Origin: Tepidiphilus olei
GTDB lineage: Bacteria > Pseudomonadota > Gammaproteobacteria > Burkholderiales > Rhodocyclaceae
NCBI RefSeq assembly: GCF_006980705.1
Contig: NZ_SBHO01000002.1
Coordinates: 186,001-250,000, forward strand
Length of the DNA: 64,000 nucleotides
Direction: 5' to 3'
Below the pieces are notes generated by a model. It made no database searches. It was not told the origin of the DNA and worked only from the letters and a program-made list of their open reading frames with translations. This document shows, in pieces, positions 45,531-54,170 of the stretch (its first letter is position 1; each line of letters begins with the position of its first letter). The translations under genes and the position numbers were made by a program.

Positions 45531-46207
45531 CGCACCTCCCCGATTCCTGCCAGGAGCGCCCCGAGCACCGCCGCGAGCAGTAGCCCCAGCGCCGCGTGCT
45601 GCGCCCAGGCGAAGGCAGCGGCCAAAGTCACCGTCACCAGGATCGCCCCGCGCCGCGGCGCCTGGGCATGGGGCAGCAGCAGGACGAGGAAGAGCGCCGA
45701 CAGGGCGATCGGCAAAGATTCGGCGAGCAGCGGCAAATGAGCGCGGATCCAGTCGCCCGCGAGCGCCCCGGCCGCGCTCGCGCCCACCCACGACCCATAG
45801 GCCATGACCTCTACCCCGGCGAGCCAGAGGGGACGCTGGGCGGCCGGCTGTTGCGGCAATCGTCCCAGGGCCACGGCGAACACCTCGTCGGTGAGCCCGA
45901 AAGCCAGACCGGCCAAACGCGACGGAGCCGCCGGCAGATAGGCGGCGATCGCCGGACCGTAGAGTGCATGGCGGGCATTGAGCAGCAGGCAGAGACCGAC
46001 GGTCAGCACCATCGGCGTGCCTGCCGCGAGCAGCCCCACCAGCATGAATTGCGCTGCTCCCGAATAGACGATGAGCGAGGTGAGCGTGGCCTCCGCCGCG
46101 CTCATCCCCTGCTGCGTCGCCACCACCCCGAAGGTCACGCCCACCGGCAGATAACCCAGGGCGATGGGAATTCCATCTCGCAGACCTCGTCGCCAAGGTG
46201 CTTGCAT
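45509..46207 (-). CDS. azlC: Branched-chain amino acid exporter large subunit (AzlC)
   Basis: 232 residues with about seven hydrophobic segments. GLRDGIPIALGYLPVGVTFGV at the start and SLIVYSGAAQFMLVGLLAAG, LLLNARHALYGPAIAAYL, AFGLTDEVFAVAL are the AzlC signature. ATG at 46207 gives the normal length. It is divergent from the small exported protein gene (61 bp gap). Confidence 0.93.
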   Translation of the reverse strand: MQAPWRRGLRDGIPIALGYLPVGVTFGVVATQQGMSAAEATLTSLIVYSGAAQFMLVGLLAAGTPMVLTVGLCLLLNARHALYGPAIAAYLPAAPSRLAGLAFGLTDEVFAVALGRLPQQPAAQRPLWLAGVEVMAYGSWVGASAAGALAGDWIRAHLPLLAESLPIALSALFLVLLLPHAQAPRRGAILVTVTLAAAFAWAQHAALGLLLAAVLGALLAGIGEVRCARKSS

Positions 46208-46268
46208 ACCATTCCCCTTTTCCTCCGAAGGAGTAAAATATTTCACTTCTCCATCGTTCATCTCTTCC

Positions 46269-46679
46269 ATGAGCCGCTCTCTCGCGTTCATCGGCCTGTT
46301 CATCCTCGGCTTGTCCGCCGTCGCCGCCACCGTCGCCACGACCGACGACGAGGTCAAGCGCATGCGCGAAGAAGCGCGGCAGCTACGTCGGGAAGCCGAC
46401 GAGGTCGTCAACCGCGCCCGCATCGAATGCCAGAAGCGCTTCCTCGTCAACGCCTGCATCGACGAAGCCCACGACAAGCGCCTCGAGATGCTGCAAAAGG
46501 CCCGCCAGCTCGAAATCCAGGCGCGTCAGCTCGAGATCGAGCGCAAGAAAGAAGCCAAAGAGGCGCGCGAACGCGAACAGGCGGAAAAACAGGGAACCTC
46601 TACTGAACCGGCGCCGAACGCCCCGACGCCGGAATCCGCCCCTCCGGCAGATCCAGGGGTTCCGGCCTCACTACAGTGA
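46269..46679 (+). CDS. Exported coiled-coil hypothetical protein
   Basis: 136 residues. A signal peptide (LAFIGLFILGLSAVAAT) precedes a highly charged helical region of about 75 residues rich in Arg, Glu and Lys, with two cysteines (CQKRFLVNACIDEAHDKR), then a Pro/Ala-rich tail. Similar small periplasmic proteins occur in betaproteobacteria, without a known role. The ATG at 46269 has no clear RBS, so the start is less certain. Convergent with hslR, ending 1 bp before it. Confidence 0.78.
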   Translation: MSRSLAFIGLFILGLSAVAATVATTDDEVKRMREEARQLRREADEVVNRARIECQKRFLVNACIDEAHDKRLEMLQKARQLEIQARQLEIERKKEAKEAREREQAEKQGTSTEPAPNAPTPESAPPADPGVPASLQ

Positions 46680-47078
46680 TCACCCACCGCGCTTGAGCGC
46701 GCGCAGCTTCGCCCGATCCACCGCGTCCCCGCGCACGCGCGGCTCGCGCCGCTCCCGCTTGCGCGCCACCGCCTCCTGCCGCCGCGCGAGGCTTGCCGGA
46801 TCCTCCTCGTAGAGGAGCCGCGCCTCGCTCGCTGGACCGCGCCGCGCCGACAGCGCGCTCACCGTGATCTCCCAGACGTATTCGCCGATGGTGATCGTGA
46901 GCCGCTCGCCCGGCTTCACCTCGTGCGAGGGCTTGGTCCGCGCCCCCTGCACCTTGACGTGACCGCCCTCGATCGCCTCCTGCGCGAGCGTACGCGTCTT
47001 GAAGAAGCGCGCGGCCCACAGCCACTTGTCCAAGCGCACCCGCTCCCCAGTGTCCTCGGTCTCTTCCCGCCTGCTCAT
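46680..47078 (-). CDS. hslR: Heat-shock protein Hsp15, S4 RNA-binding domain
   Basis: 132 residues. VRLDKWLWAARFFKTRTLAQEAIEGGHVKVQG is an S4 domain of the Hsp15 family, which binds free 50S subunits carrying stalled nascent chains. The C-terminal tail is basic and rich in Arg and Lys. It follows lrgB by 4 bp, so it may share that transcript. Confidence 0.92.
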   Translation of the reverse strand: MSRREETEDTGERVRLDKWLWAARFFKTRTLAQEAIEGGHVKVQGARTKPSHEVKPGERLTITIGEYVWEITVSALSARRGPASEARLLYEEDPASLARRQEAVARKRERREPRVRGDAVDRAKLRALKRGG

Positions 47079-47082
47079 CGGC

Positions 47083-47802
47083 TCACCCCAGCCACGGCAA
47101 CAGCACCGCCGTCACTACCCCGTTCAGCCCCATGCCCAGGGCGGCGAACGCGCCGGCCACGGGATCGATCTGCATGGCCCGGGCCGTGCCGATACCGTGC
47201 GTGACCACCCCCAGCGCCAGACCCTTGGCCGCCGAAGAGCGCACCCGCATCACCGCGAAGAGCAGCGGGCCGAGCAGCGCGCCGAGGATGCCGGTGAGGA
47301 TGACGAACACCGCCGCGAGCGCCGGGATGCCGCCCATCTGCTCGCTCACCGCCATGGCGATCGGGCTCGTCACCGATTTGGGCGCGAGCGTGCGCAGCAT
47401 CGTCGCGTCCAGCCCTAGCGCCGCCCCGAGGAGCACGGCGCTGCCGGCAGCCGTCACCGAACCGGCCAGAAGCGCCACCGCCACCGCCTTGGCGTGCGCC
47501 GCCACGCGGCGGCGCTGGTAAAAGAGGGGAATCGCCAGAGCCACCGTGGCCGGCCCCAGCAGGAAGTGGATGAACTGCGCCCCGGCGAAATAGGCCGGAT
47601 AGGGCAAGCCGGACCACAAGAGCAGCGCCCCGAGGGTGGCGATGCTCCAGGCAACGGGGTTGAGCAGCGGATGCAGGCGGCTGCGGCGATGCACCCATTC
47701 CCAGACGAGATACACCGCCAGGGTAACCGTCAGGCTGAAGAGCGGCGTGGCCGACAGATACACCCACAGCTCGCGCCAAGGTGCGATCGCCTCAACGGGC
47801 AT
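47083..47802 (-). CDS. lrgB: LrgB/CidB family membrane protein
   Basis: 239 residues with about seven hydrophobic segments. LLGPATVALAIPLFYQRRRVA, LAPKSVTSPIAMAVSEQMGG and VTHGIGTARAMQIDPVAGAFAALGMGLNG are conserved in the LrgB family, which works with LrgA as a holin/antiholin-like or metabolite transport pair. It overlaps lrgA by 11 bp. Confidence 0.92.
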   Translation of the reverse strand: MPVEAIAPWRELWVYLSATPLFSLTVTLAVYLVWEWVHRRSRLHPLLNPVAWSIATLGALLLWSGLPYPAYFAGAQFIHFLLGPATVALAIPLFYQRRRVAAHAKAVAVALLAGSVTAAGSAVLLGAALGLDATMLRTLAPKSVTSPIAMAVSEQMGGIPALAAVFVILTGILGALLGPLLFAVMRVRSSAAKGLALGVVTHGIGTARAMQIDPVAGAFAALGMGLNGVVTAVLLPWLG

Positions 47803-48151
47803 CTTCCCCTCCCGCCAGGCGCTCGAACACCCAGGCCGACACCGCCAGCCCCAGGAGCGTGCTCACGAGCAGCACCACGCCGAGCACCAGCCAGGACTGC
47901 TGCAGGCGCTCCCAGTGCGCCACCACCCCCACCCCCGCCGGCACGAAGAGCAGCGAGAGGTGGCGCAGCAGCGTCCCGCCTGCCTCTTCTACCAGTTTGG
48001 GTACCCGCCCCAACGGCAAGAGGAGCGCGAGCGCGAACACCAGCCCCATCACCGGCCCCGGTACCGGCCAATGGAAGAAGCGCACCACCACTTCCCCGGC
48101 CAGCTGCAGCGCCAGTAAGGCCGTCAGACCCCAGAGCATGATCGATCCCAT
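47792..48151 (-). CDS. lrgA: LrgA/CidA family membrane protein
   Basis: 119 residues with four hydrophobic segments. VPGPVMGLVFALALLLPLG and HLSLLFVPAGVGVVAHW are the CidA/LrgA signature. Holin-like partner of LrgB. First gene of lrgA-lrgB-hslR; divergent from terC. Confidence 0.9.
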   Translation of the reverse strand: MGSIMLWGLTALLALQLAGEVVVRFFHWPVPGPVMGLVFALALLLPLGRVPKLVEEAGGTLLRHLSLLFVPAGVGVVAHWERLQQSWLVLGVVLLVSTLLGLAVSAWVFERLAGGEDAR

Positions 48152-48257
48152 GAACGCGGCACCTCGAGCCGCAACCTTTTCATTTTAGCGAAAAGGCACC
48201 TCTGCGAAACGCAAACATTTATAATTAACCATCGTCCCACGCGGAAACCCTGTGCCC

Positions 48258-49079
48258 ATGGAAGCCCTGCTCGACCCCGGCTTGTGGATTGCCTTCCTCA
48301 CCCTCACGGCGCTCGAGATCGTGCTCGGCGTCGACAACATCATCATGATCGCCATCCTCGTCGACCGCCTGCCGCCGGAACGACGAGCCTCGGCGCGTTT
48401 CATCGGGCTGGCGCTGGCCATGGGCACCCGCATTGCGCTGCTGCTCACGCTCTCCTGGATGATGCGGCTCACCGAGCCGCTCTTCACCGTGCTGGGCAAC
48501 GGCTTCTCCGGACGCGACCTGATCCTTCTGGGCGGCGGCCTCTTCCTGCTGTGGAAGAGCACGATGGAGATCCACGCTGCGCTGGAAGGCAGCGACGAGC
48601 ACGGCGTGGCGCGGGTACATGCCAATTTCGCCGCCATCGTCACCCAGATCGCCCTCATCGACATCGTCTTCTCGCTCGACTCGGTCATCACCGCCGTGGG
48701 GCTCGTCAACCAGATCCCGGTGATGATCGCCGCGATCATCGTGGCCGTGGGGGTGATGATGTTCACCGCCGGCGCGATCAGCGCCTTCATCGAGCGTCAC
48801 CCCACCATCAAGATGCTGGCGCTGAGCTTTCTCGTGGTGATCGGCGTATTGCTGATTGCCGAGGGCTTCGGCCTGCACGTGCCCAAGGGCTACGTCTACT
48901 TCGCCATGGCCTTCTCGGCCGGCGTCGAAATGCTCAACATCCGCCTGCGGCAGAAGATGACCCAGCGGCCGGTGAAGCTACACCCGCCGCTCGAAGCCGC
49001 CCTCGCCCAAGAGCAAGGAGAAGACGAAACGGCGACAGCAGAACAAGCAGCCAGGAACCGTTCCGGTACCCCTGGCTGA
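48258..49079 (+). CDS. TerC family integral membrane protein
   Basis: About 273 residues with seven hydrophobic segments and a charged C-terminal tail. LTALEIVLGVDNIIMIAILV and IALIDIVFSLDSVITAVGLV are the two TerC repeats, each with conserved aspartates that may bind metal. TerC proteins are linked to manganese export or tellurite resistance; the ion here is unknown. The ATG at 48258 is preferred to a GTG 6 bp upstream. A TATAAT box is at 48220-48225. No yybP-ykoY manganese riboswitch pattern was found upstream. Confidence 0.9.
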   Translation: MEALLDPGLWIAFLTLTALEIVLGVDNIIMIAILVDRLPPERRASARFIGLALAMGTRIALLLTLSWMMRLTEPLFTVLGNGFSGRDLILLGGGLFLLWKSTMEIHAALEGSDEHGVARVHANFAAIVTQIALIDIVFSLDSVITAVGLVNQIPVMIAAIIVAVGVMMFTAGAISAFIERHPTIKMLALSFLVVIGVLLIAEGFGLHVPKGYVYFAMAFSAGVEMLNIRLRQKMTQRPVKLHPPLEAALAQEQGEDETATAEQAARNRSGTPG

Positions 49080-49084
49080 CGGAA

Positions 49085-49141
49085 TCAGCGCGCGAGCGTC
49101 GGGCTGCGCGGCAGAGCGCAGGCGGTCTCGTATTCGCGCGC
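49085..49141 (-). pseudogene. Remnant of a nitronate monooxygenase 3' end
   Basis: Read on the minus strand this 57-bp piece encodes AREYETACALPRSPTLAR and a TGA. The intact nitronate monooxygenase gene at 51734 ends AREYEAACALPRSPALAG with a TGA at the same place. The DNA match runs over about 57 bp with about six differences, then ends abruptly. So a second, slightly different version of the gene's end lies here, 2.6 kb away and with the csaA-SLC13 segment between the two. Confidence 0.8.
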
Positions 49142-49276
49142 GGCTCGAAGACGTCTTCGAGGCGTAGAAGGCTTGCGGCATCGAGACAACGCTGACGCTC
49201 GCTTCACGCTGGGTCCCGAAGGCAGGAAAAATAAATTGGTTATCCTTTCATGATTAAAATCATTAAGCTGCGTTAC

Positions 49277-49615
49277 TCATAGCAACTTTGTACCCAAAGG
49301 AACGGGACGGTCCGGCACGCACAAGACAACCTCTCCTTTGTCATTGTGAAAGCCTGTTACCAAGCATTCGGACATCAAGGGGCCAATCTGCTTCTTCGGG
49401 AAATTGACCACTGCGACGACGAGCTTTCCCACCAACTCTTCTGGCGTGTAGAGATGCGTTATCTGGGCGCTAGACTTCTTGATACCGAACTCTTCACCGA
49501 AGTCTACATGCAGTACGTAAGCGGGCTTTCTAGCCTCGGCAAATGGTGCGGCATTTATGATGCGGCCAACGCGGAGTTCCACTTTCGTAAAGTCATCCCA
49601 CGAGATTGTCTGCAT
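49277..49615 (-). CDS. csaA: CsaA-like tRNA-binding domain protein
   Basis: 112 residues of the dimeric tRNA-binding (EMAP/CsaA) fold: DDFTKVELRVGRIINAAPF, YVLHVDFGEEFGIKKSSAQI, and LVGKLVVAVVNFPKKQIGPL, with GPLMSECLVTG. CsaA is described as a tRNA-binding chaperone-like protein. RBS TAGGAG six bases before the ATG. The codon use is visibly less GC-rich than in neighbouring genes (many A/T third positions), as is the flanking DNA, fitting recent transfer. The 120 bp upstream, up to the SLC13 stop, is open but shows no recognisable product. Confidence 0.9.
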   Translation of the reverse strand: MQTISWDDFTKVELRVGRIINAAPFAEARKPAYVLHVDFGEEFGIKKSSAQITHLYTPEELVGKLVVAVVNFPKKQIGPLMSECLVTGFHNDKGEVVLCVPDRPVPLGTKLL

Positions 49616-49735
49616 TGCAGTCTCCTAACAGCTGAATTAAGTCTCGATCAAGGGCAGAGGCAATCTTTCCGCCTTGAATGACCGCTGAGCCAATACCCAA
49701 AGAGCAAAACCCGTTTGCTCCGCGCTTCCCAGGAT

Positions 49736-51715
49736 TCAGAACGGCCAGACCCACAACAACATCGGCAGGCTGACCGCCATCACCAGCAGTTCGAGCGGTA
49801 GCCCCAGCCGCCAGTAGTCGCCGAAACGAAATCCGCCCGGCCCAAGAATGAGGGTGTTGTTCTGATGGCCGATGGGGGTAAGAAAGGCGCAGGAGGCGCC
49901 GATCGCCACCGCCATCAGGAAGCCATCGGGATTCACCCCGAGCTGTGCGGCCGTGCCAAGCGCGATCGGGCACATCACGGCAGCCGTTGCGGCATTGTTC
50001 ATCAGATCGGAAAGCGTCATCGTGACGACCAGAATCAGGCTCAGCGCGATCACCGCGTTGCCCTGGGCAATACCATCGAGCAGGAAGCGGGCGATCAGGT
50101 CGGCAGCGCCGGTGTCCTCCATGGCGCCGGCCACCGGGATGAGGGCCGCCAACAGCACGATCACCGGCCAGTCTACGGCCTCGAACACCTGGCGCGCCGG
50201 CACCGTACGCAGCACCATCGACGCGAGTACGCCCCCGGCAAAGCTGACCGCAGCGGGCAGCAGACCGAATGCCGCAACTGCGATCGCCAGCGCCATGATG
50301 GTGCTCGCAATGATGGCCTTGCGCCGACTCGGAATGCGCAGCGCGCGCTCGGCCAGCGGCACGCAGCCCGCCCAGCTCGCAAACTGCGCCAGCGACTCGG
50401 CCGGGCCCTGCATCAGCAAGACATCGCCTGCGCGCAGCGGCATCGTGCGCAGCCGCGCCGTGGAACGGCGCCCCTGACGCGACACCGCAAGCAGATTGAT
50501 GCCGTGACGCGTACGCAACTCGATATCACTCGCCGAGCGCCCGGCCAGTGCGGAGCCCGGCAAGACCGCCAGTTCCACCAATTCGATCTCTTCGCGCTGG
50601 GCCGGCTGCGCAGCGTCATTTCCGTCTGCGGCGCTGTTCGGGCCGGCTTCGCCCTGGGCGTCGGCCTTTCCGCTGCCCGCCCCCTTACCGTTGGCCGTGC
50701 CGTCCTGGTTGGCATCCTCCTTCCCGGTCTCCGAGGGCGTCCGCCCCGCGGTGCCCGACCGAACATCTCCAGCCGCCGCATCGGATGCTTCCGATTCGCT
50801 TGCATCCTCCTTCTTCGGCCGCTTCGACTCCTCCAGCCTGAGTCCAAGCCCGGTCAGCGCTTCGGCGAGTGCCTCGACATCGGCCTCGATGATGAGGATG
50901 TCGCCCGCATGCACCCGCTGGTTTGCCCTGGGCGCGGTGAGACGCACCTCGTTGCGCACCAGACCCACCACCTGCGCGCCCGCCTGCTCGAGTGCCGCTT
51001 CGATCTCGTACAGCGTCTTCCCGTCGGCCTTGCTGTTCTCGGGCACTCTCGCTTCGGTGAGGTAGGCGGCGGTCTCGAAACTGTCGGCGCCGGCACGCTC
51101 GCGTGCCGGCACGATGCGCCAGCCAATGGCCGCTACGAACAACACACCTACCGCCGCCGCTGCGAGGCCGACAGGCGTGAAGTCGAACATGCCGAAGGCT
51201 TCGCGGCTAGCGCGCTCGCGAAAACCGGCAACGATCAGGTTGGACGGCGTACCCACCAGCGTGGTCATGCCTCCGAGTATCGATCCGAAGGCAAGCGGCA
51301 TCAGCACCTTGCCGGGCGGCAGCGACTGGCGCGCGGCAACCTGCATGGCCACCGGCATCAGCAAGGCGAGCGCACCGACGTTGTTCATGATGCTCGACAG
51401 CAGCGCTGCGAGCCCGGTGAGCACTCCGATCGTGAGCGTTGGCCCAGCTTTGGTCGGCATGACCGAGCGGGTAAGGACATCGACCGCGCCCGAGGTGTAG
51501 AGGCCCTGACTGAGTACGAGCACACATGCCACCGTGACCACTGCCGGATGGCCAAAACCCGCGAACGCGGATTCGGCCGGAACCAGGCCCGCGATCACGC
51601 ACGCCAGCAAGGCCGCCATGGCAACCATGTCGTGCCGCCAGCGCCCCCAAAGGAACATGGCAACCGTCGCCATGAGGACGGCCAGAATCAGCCACTGATC
51701 GAGCGTCAAGTGCAT
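49736..51715 (-). CDS. SLC13/DASS family transporter with two RCK_C domains
   Basis: 659 residues. The N-terminal half is a DASS transporter (LTGLAALLSSIMNNVGALALL and GGMTTLVGTPSNLIV, the conserved SNNA/TPSN-type hairpin). Two TrkA_C (RCK_C) domains lie at about residues 230-290 and 380-450. Between them is an 80-residue low-complexity linker rich in Gly, Ala, Asp and Glu. The C-terminal half repeats the transporter fold (LSDLMNNAATAAVMCPIALG, FLTPIGHQNNTLILGPGG). Such proteins move sodium with sulfate or dicarboxylates; the substrate is not shown. It lies on the segment bounded by the two nitronate monooxygenase ends. Confidence 0.93.
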   Translation of the reverse strand: MHLTLDQWLILAVLMATVAMFLWGRWRHDMVAMAALLACVIAGLVPAESAFAGFGHPAVVTVACVLVLSQGLYTSGAVDVLTRSVMPTKAGPTLTIGVLTGLAALLSSIMNNVGALALLMPVAMQVAARQSLPPGKVLMPLAFGSILGGMTTLVGTPSNLIVAGFRERASREAFGMFDFTPVGLAAAAVGVLFVAAIGWRIVPARERAGADSFETAAYLTEARVPENSKADGKTLYEIEAALEQAGAQVVGLVRNEVRLTAPRANQRVHAGDILIIEADVEALAEALTGLGLRLEESKRPKKEDASESEASDAAAGDVRSGTAGRTPSETGKEDANQDGTANGKGAGSGKADAQGEAGPNSAADGNDAAQPAQREEIELVELAVLPGSALAGRSASDIELRTRHGINLLAVSRQGRRSTARLRTMPLRAGDVLLMQGPAESLAQFASWAGCVPLAERALRIPSRRKAIIASTIMALAIAVAAFGLLPAAVSFAGGVLASMVLRTVPARQVFEAVDWPVIVLLAALIPVAGAMEDTGAADLIARFLLDGIAQGNAVIALSLILVVTMTLSDLMNNAATAAVMCPIALGTAAQLGVNPDGFLMAVAIGASCAFLTPIGHQNNTLILGPGGFRFGDYWRLGLPLELLVMAVSLPMLLWVWPF

Positions 51716-51733
51716 CTCCGAAATTCTGCCAAA

Positions 51734-52705
51734 TCAGCCCGCAAGCGCCGGGCTGCGCGGCAGAGCGCAGGCGGCCTCGTATTCTCGCGCGAGCTGCTCG
51801 ACGAGCGTGGCAGCGGGCAGCACTTCGTGGATGAGCGACACGCCGTGCCCCGCGCTCCAGACGTCGCGCCAGGCGCGCACCTCCGAGCCAATGTCGTGCA
51901 GTTTCCCCTTGCCCGAGAGCTGCTGCAACTTCTCCGGCGTGAGCCCCGCCGCTTCCAGGCTGGGCCAGAGGAAGTTGGCATTGACTCCCGAGATCGCGTC
52001 GGTGTAGACCACGTCGTCGGCGCGCGAGCGCAGCAGCATCTCCTTGTACGCATGGGGGGCCATCGACTCCTCGGTGGCGATGAAGCGCGTGCCGAGATAG
52101 GCGAAATCGGCCCCGAGCACCTCGGCCGCGCGCACGCCGTAGCCATCGGAAATCGCCCCGGCCAGGATCAAGGTCCCTTCCCAGAACTCCCGAATCTCGC
52201 GCACCAGGCTGAAAGGGCTCTGCGTGCCGGCGTGCCCTCCCGCACCTGCGCACACGGCGATGATGCCATCGACGCCGGCCTCGATCGCCTTGCGCGCGTG
52301 CCGCGCCCGGATCACGTCGTGGAAGACGAGCCCGCCGTAGCCGTGCACCGCCTCCACGATGGCCTGCGGATTGCCCAGGCTGGTGATGACGAAGGGCACG
52401 CGATGGGCCACGATGCAGGCCAGATCCTCCTGCAGGCGGGAATTGGTGTGGTGCACGATGAGATTGACGCCGTAGGGCGCGCAGGGCCGGTCGGGATGCT
52501 CGCGCCGAAAGGCCGCCAGCGCCTCCTCGATGCGCGAAAGCCAGACTTCGAGCTCGCTCGCCGGTCGGGCGTTGAGCGAAGGAAAAGTACCGGCCACTCC
52601 GGCCTGACAGCAGGCGATCACCAGCTCGGGGCCGGAGACGAGGAACATGGGCGCGGCGATCACCGGCACACGGAAACGCCCTGTGAAGGCGGCGGGAACG
52701 GGCAT
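51734..52705 (-). CDS. Nitronate monooxygenase (2-nitropropane dioxygenase family)
   Basis: 323 residues, an FMN-dependent TIM barrel. RVPVIAAPMFLVSGPELVIACC opens; VCAGAGGHAGTQSPF is the FMN phosphate loop; AGAISDGYGVRAAEVLGADFAYLGTRF completes it. It oxidises nitroalkane anions such as propionate 3-nitronate. ATG at 52705 with an AGGAGA RBS. The promoter region (-10 TAGAAT) is overlaid by palindromes at 52751-52778. Its last 19 codons are duplicated, diverged, at 49085-49141. Confidence 0.93.
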   Translation of the reverse strand: MPVPAAFTGRFRVPVIAAPMFLVSGPELVIACCQAGVAGTFPSLNARPASELEVWLSRIEEALAAFRREHPDRPCAPYGVNLIVHHTNSRLQEDLACIVAHRVPFVITSLGNPQAIVEAVHGYGGLVFHDVIRARHARKAIEAGVDGIIAVCAGAGGHAGTQSPFSLVREIREFWEGTLILAGAISDGYGVRAAEVLGADFAYLGTRFIATEESMAPHAYKEMLLRSRADDVVYTDAISGVNANFLWPSLEAAGLTPEKLQQLSGKGKLHDIGSEVRAWRDVWSAGHGVSLIHEVLPAATLVEQLAREYEAACALPRSPALAG

Positions 52706-52750
52706 GGTCTTCTCCTGAGGGATGAGGCGAATCGCCCGATTCTAACATTC

Positions 52751-52778
52751 GTTCGAAACAGGTTTCGAACGATCGTTC
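52751..52778. promoter_or_regulatory. Overlapping palindromes upstream of nitronate monooxygenase
   Basis: GTTCGAAAC and GTTTCGAAC (52751-52759 and 52762-52770) are perfect inverted repeats 2 bp apart. They overlap a second palindrome, GAACGATCGTTC (52767-52778). A -10-like TAGAAT lies just downstream on the minus strand. The arrangement looks like a TetR-type operator covering the promoter. The M48 peptidase stop (TGA at 52779-52777) lies at its edge. Confidence 0.6.
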
Positions 52779-54123
52779 ACCTCAAATACCCCCACTGCCG
52801 CAGACGCTGCCGGGCATAGGCCGCCGCCTGACCGCGTCCGCCGGTGCGCTGCAGCACGTCGGCGTAGAGGCGCGCCGCCTCCTGCCGCCGCCCCAGCCCC
52901 TCGAGCGAGACGCCGCGCAGGAAGGTGATGCCGGTATCTCCCGGCAGCAGTCGGTCGTAGGTTTCCAATGCGACCAGCGCCTCGTCGAAGCGGCGCTGCT
53001 GCAGGGCCGTCGCGGCCAACACCTTGTGCGCCTGGGCTTCCTGGGGATAGACGGAGCGGGCGTGCTCGGCATAGGCGCGCGCCTCGTCGAGCCGCCCACG
53101 CGCGAGCAGGGTCTGCGCCAGGCGCACATTGGCGGCGTAATCATCGGGCGTGAGCTTGACCGCCTCACGGAAATGCTGCTCGGCCTCGGTGAGTTTTTTC
53201 TCGCCCATCGCCTCTTCGCCGCGACCGCAACGCTCGATGGTCGGACGCAAGGTGCGCAGCGGCGCCGTCCGGTCCATGAAGCGTTCGCGCTGCACGGGAA
53301 AACGCTCGCCGTCGGCGAACTCGGTCTCGGCCAGCCATTGCGCCCGCTGTATCCGCTCCTGGGTCAGCGGATGCGTCGAAAACATCGTCTCGATCAGCCC
53401 CGGTCTGGTTTTTTCCTCCTCGAGCAAAACCTGGTGCAGCCGCACCATGGCACTGGCGGGATAGCCGGCGAGCACCATGTAGCGCTGGCCCAGGTAATCC
53501 GCCTCCCGCTCCTGCTCCCGCGAATAGGATGCGAGCAGGGCACTTGCGCCCACCGCCCCACCCTGCACCAGCCATTGCCCCCAATCGCTCCGGCTCGTGG
53601 CCGCATCGAGCGCGGTGAGCGCCACCTGCGCCAGCATCGCCTTGGCCTGCTGTTGCGCCGAATGGCGCGCATTGACGTGGCCGATCTCGTGGCCGAGCAC
53701 TGCCGCGAGCTGTGCCTCGTCGTCGAGCCGCACCAGCAGGGCCCGCGTCACTCCGACCGATCCGGCGGGAAAGGTGTAGGCGTTGAGATAATTCGCGTTG
53801 AGTCCACGATACGAATATGGCAGAGACGGACGATGACTCACCGCATGCACCCGAGCACCCACCTCGCTCACATAGGCATTGACCGAAGCCTGCGGGATCG
53901 GCCCCAAGTCTTGAGAGAACTGTTGCGGGGCGAGCTGGCGATCGAGGCTGATTTCCTGCGCCTCGCTCATGCCGACGAAGATGGTCTCACCGGTGACCGG
54001 CGAAGTGGCGCACCCGGAAAAGAGCGGTGCAGTCAGACTTGCCCCCAACAGTGCGAGCGCCTGCCGTCGTGTCATCGGCCGGCGGCCGAGCACATCAAGC
54101 GTCATCCAAGCGGTCTCGTGCAT
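52777..54123 (-). CDS. M48-family metalloprotease with TPR repeats (BepA-like lipoprotein)
   Basis: 448 residues. The signal region RRQALALLGASLTAPLFSGC ends in a lipobox, so it is probably an outer-membrane-facing periplasmic lipoprotein; there is a twin-arginine before the hydrophobic stretch. The zinc protease motif is VLGHEIGHVNARHSAQQ, with EADYLGQRYM as the third ligand. TPR-like helices fill the last 140 residues. It resembles BepA, which handles outer-membrane protein quality control. ATG at 54123 is chosen on its strong AGGAGG RBS. Confidence 0.9.
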   Translation of the reverse strand: MHETAWMTLDVLGRRPMTRRQALALLGASLTAPLFSGCATSPVTGETIFVGMSEAQEISLDRQLAPQQFSQDLGPIPQASVNAYVSEVGARVHAVSHRPSLPYSYRGLNANYLNAYTFPAGSVGVTRALLVRLDDEAQLAAVLGHEIGHVNARHSAQQQAKAMLAQVALTALDAATSRSDWGQWLVQGGAVGASALLASYSREQEREADYLGQRYMVLAGYPASAMVRLHQVLLEEEKTRPGLIETMFSTHPLTQERIQRAQWLAETEFADGERFPVQRERFMDRTAPLRTLRPTIERCGRGEEAMGEKKLTEAEQHFREAVKLTPDDYAANVRLAQTLLARGRLDEARAYAEHARSVYPQEAQAHKVLAATALQQRRFDEALVALETYDRLLPGDTGITFLRGVSLEGLGRRQEAARLYADVLQRTGGRGQAAAYARQRLRQWGYLR

Positions 54124-54170
54124 CTTGTCCTCCTGCGGCAGCAGCACGGAATCGGCTATCATCCCGCTCC

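Noticed and set aside
48152-48257. A yybP-ykoY (manganese) riboswitch upstream of the TerC gene
   Set aside because: The gap is only about 100 bp and lacks the conserved loops; only a -10 box was found.
49616-49735. A possible gene remnant upstream of csaA
   Set aside because: The frame reads smoothly into ASALDRDLIQLLGD but matches no family I know and has no start of its own.
49865-52819. A 984-codon open frame on the plus strand
   Set aside because: It runs antisense to the SLC13 and nitronate monooxygenase genes, and its sequence is low-complexity, Arg/His-rich, as expected from the complement of GC-rich genes.
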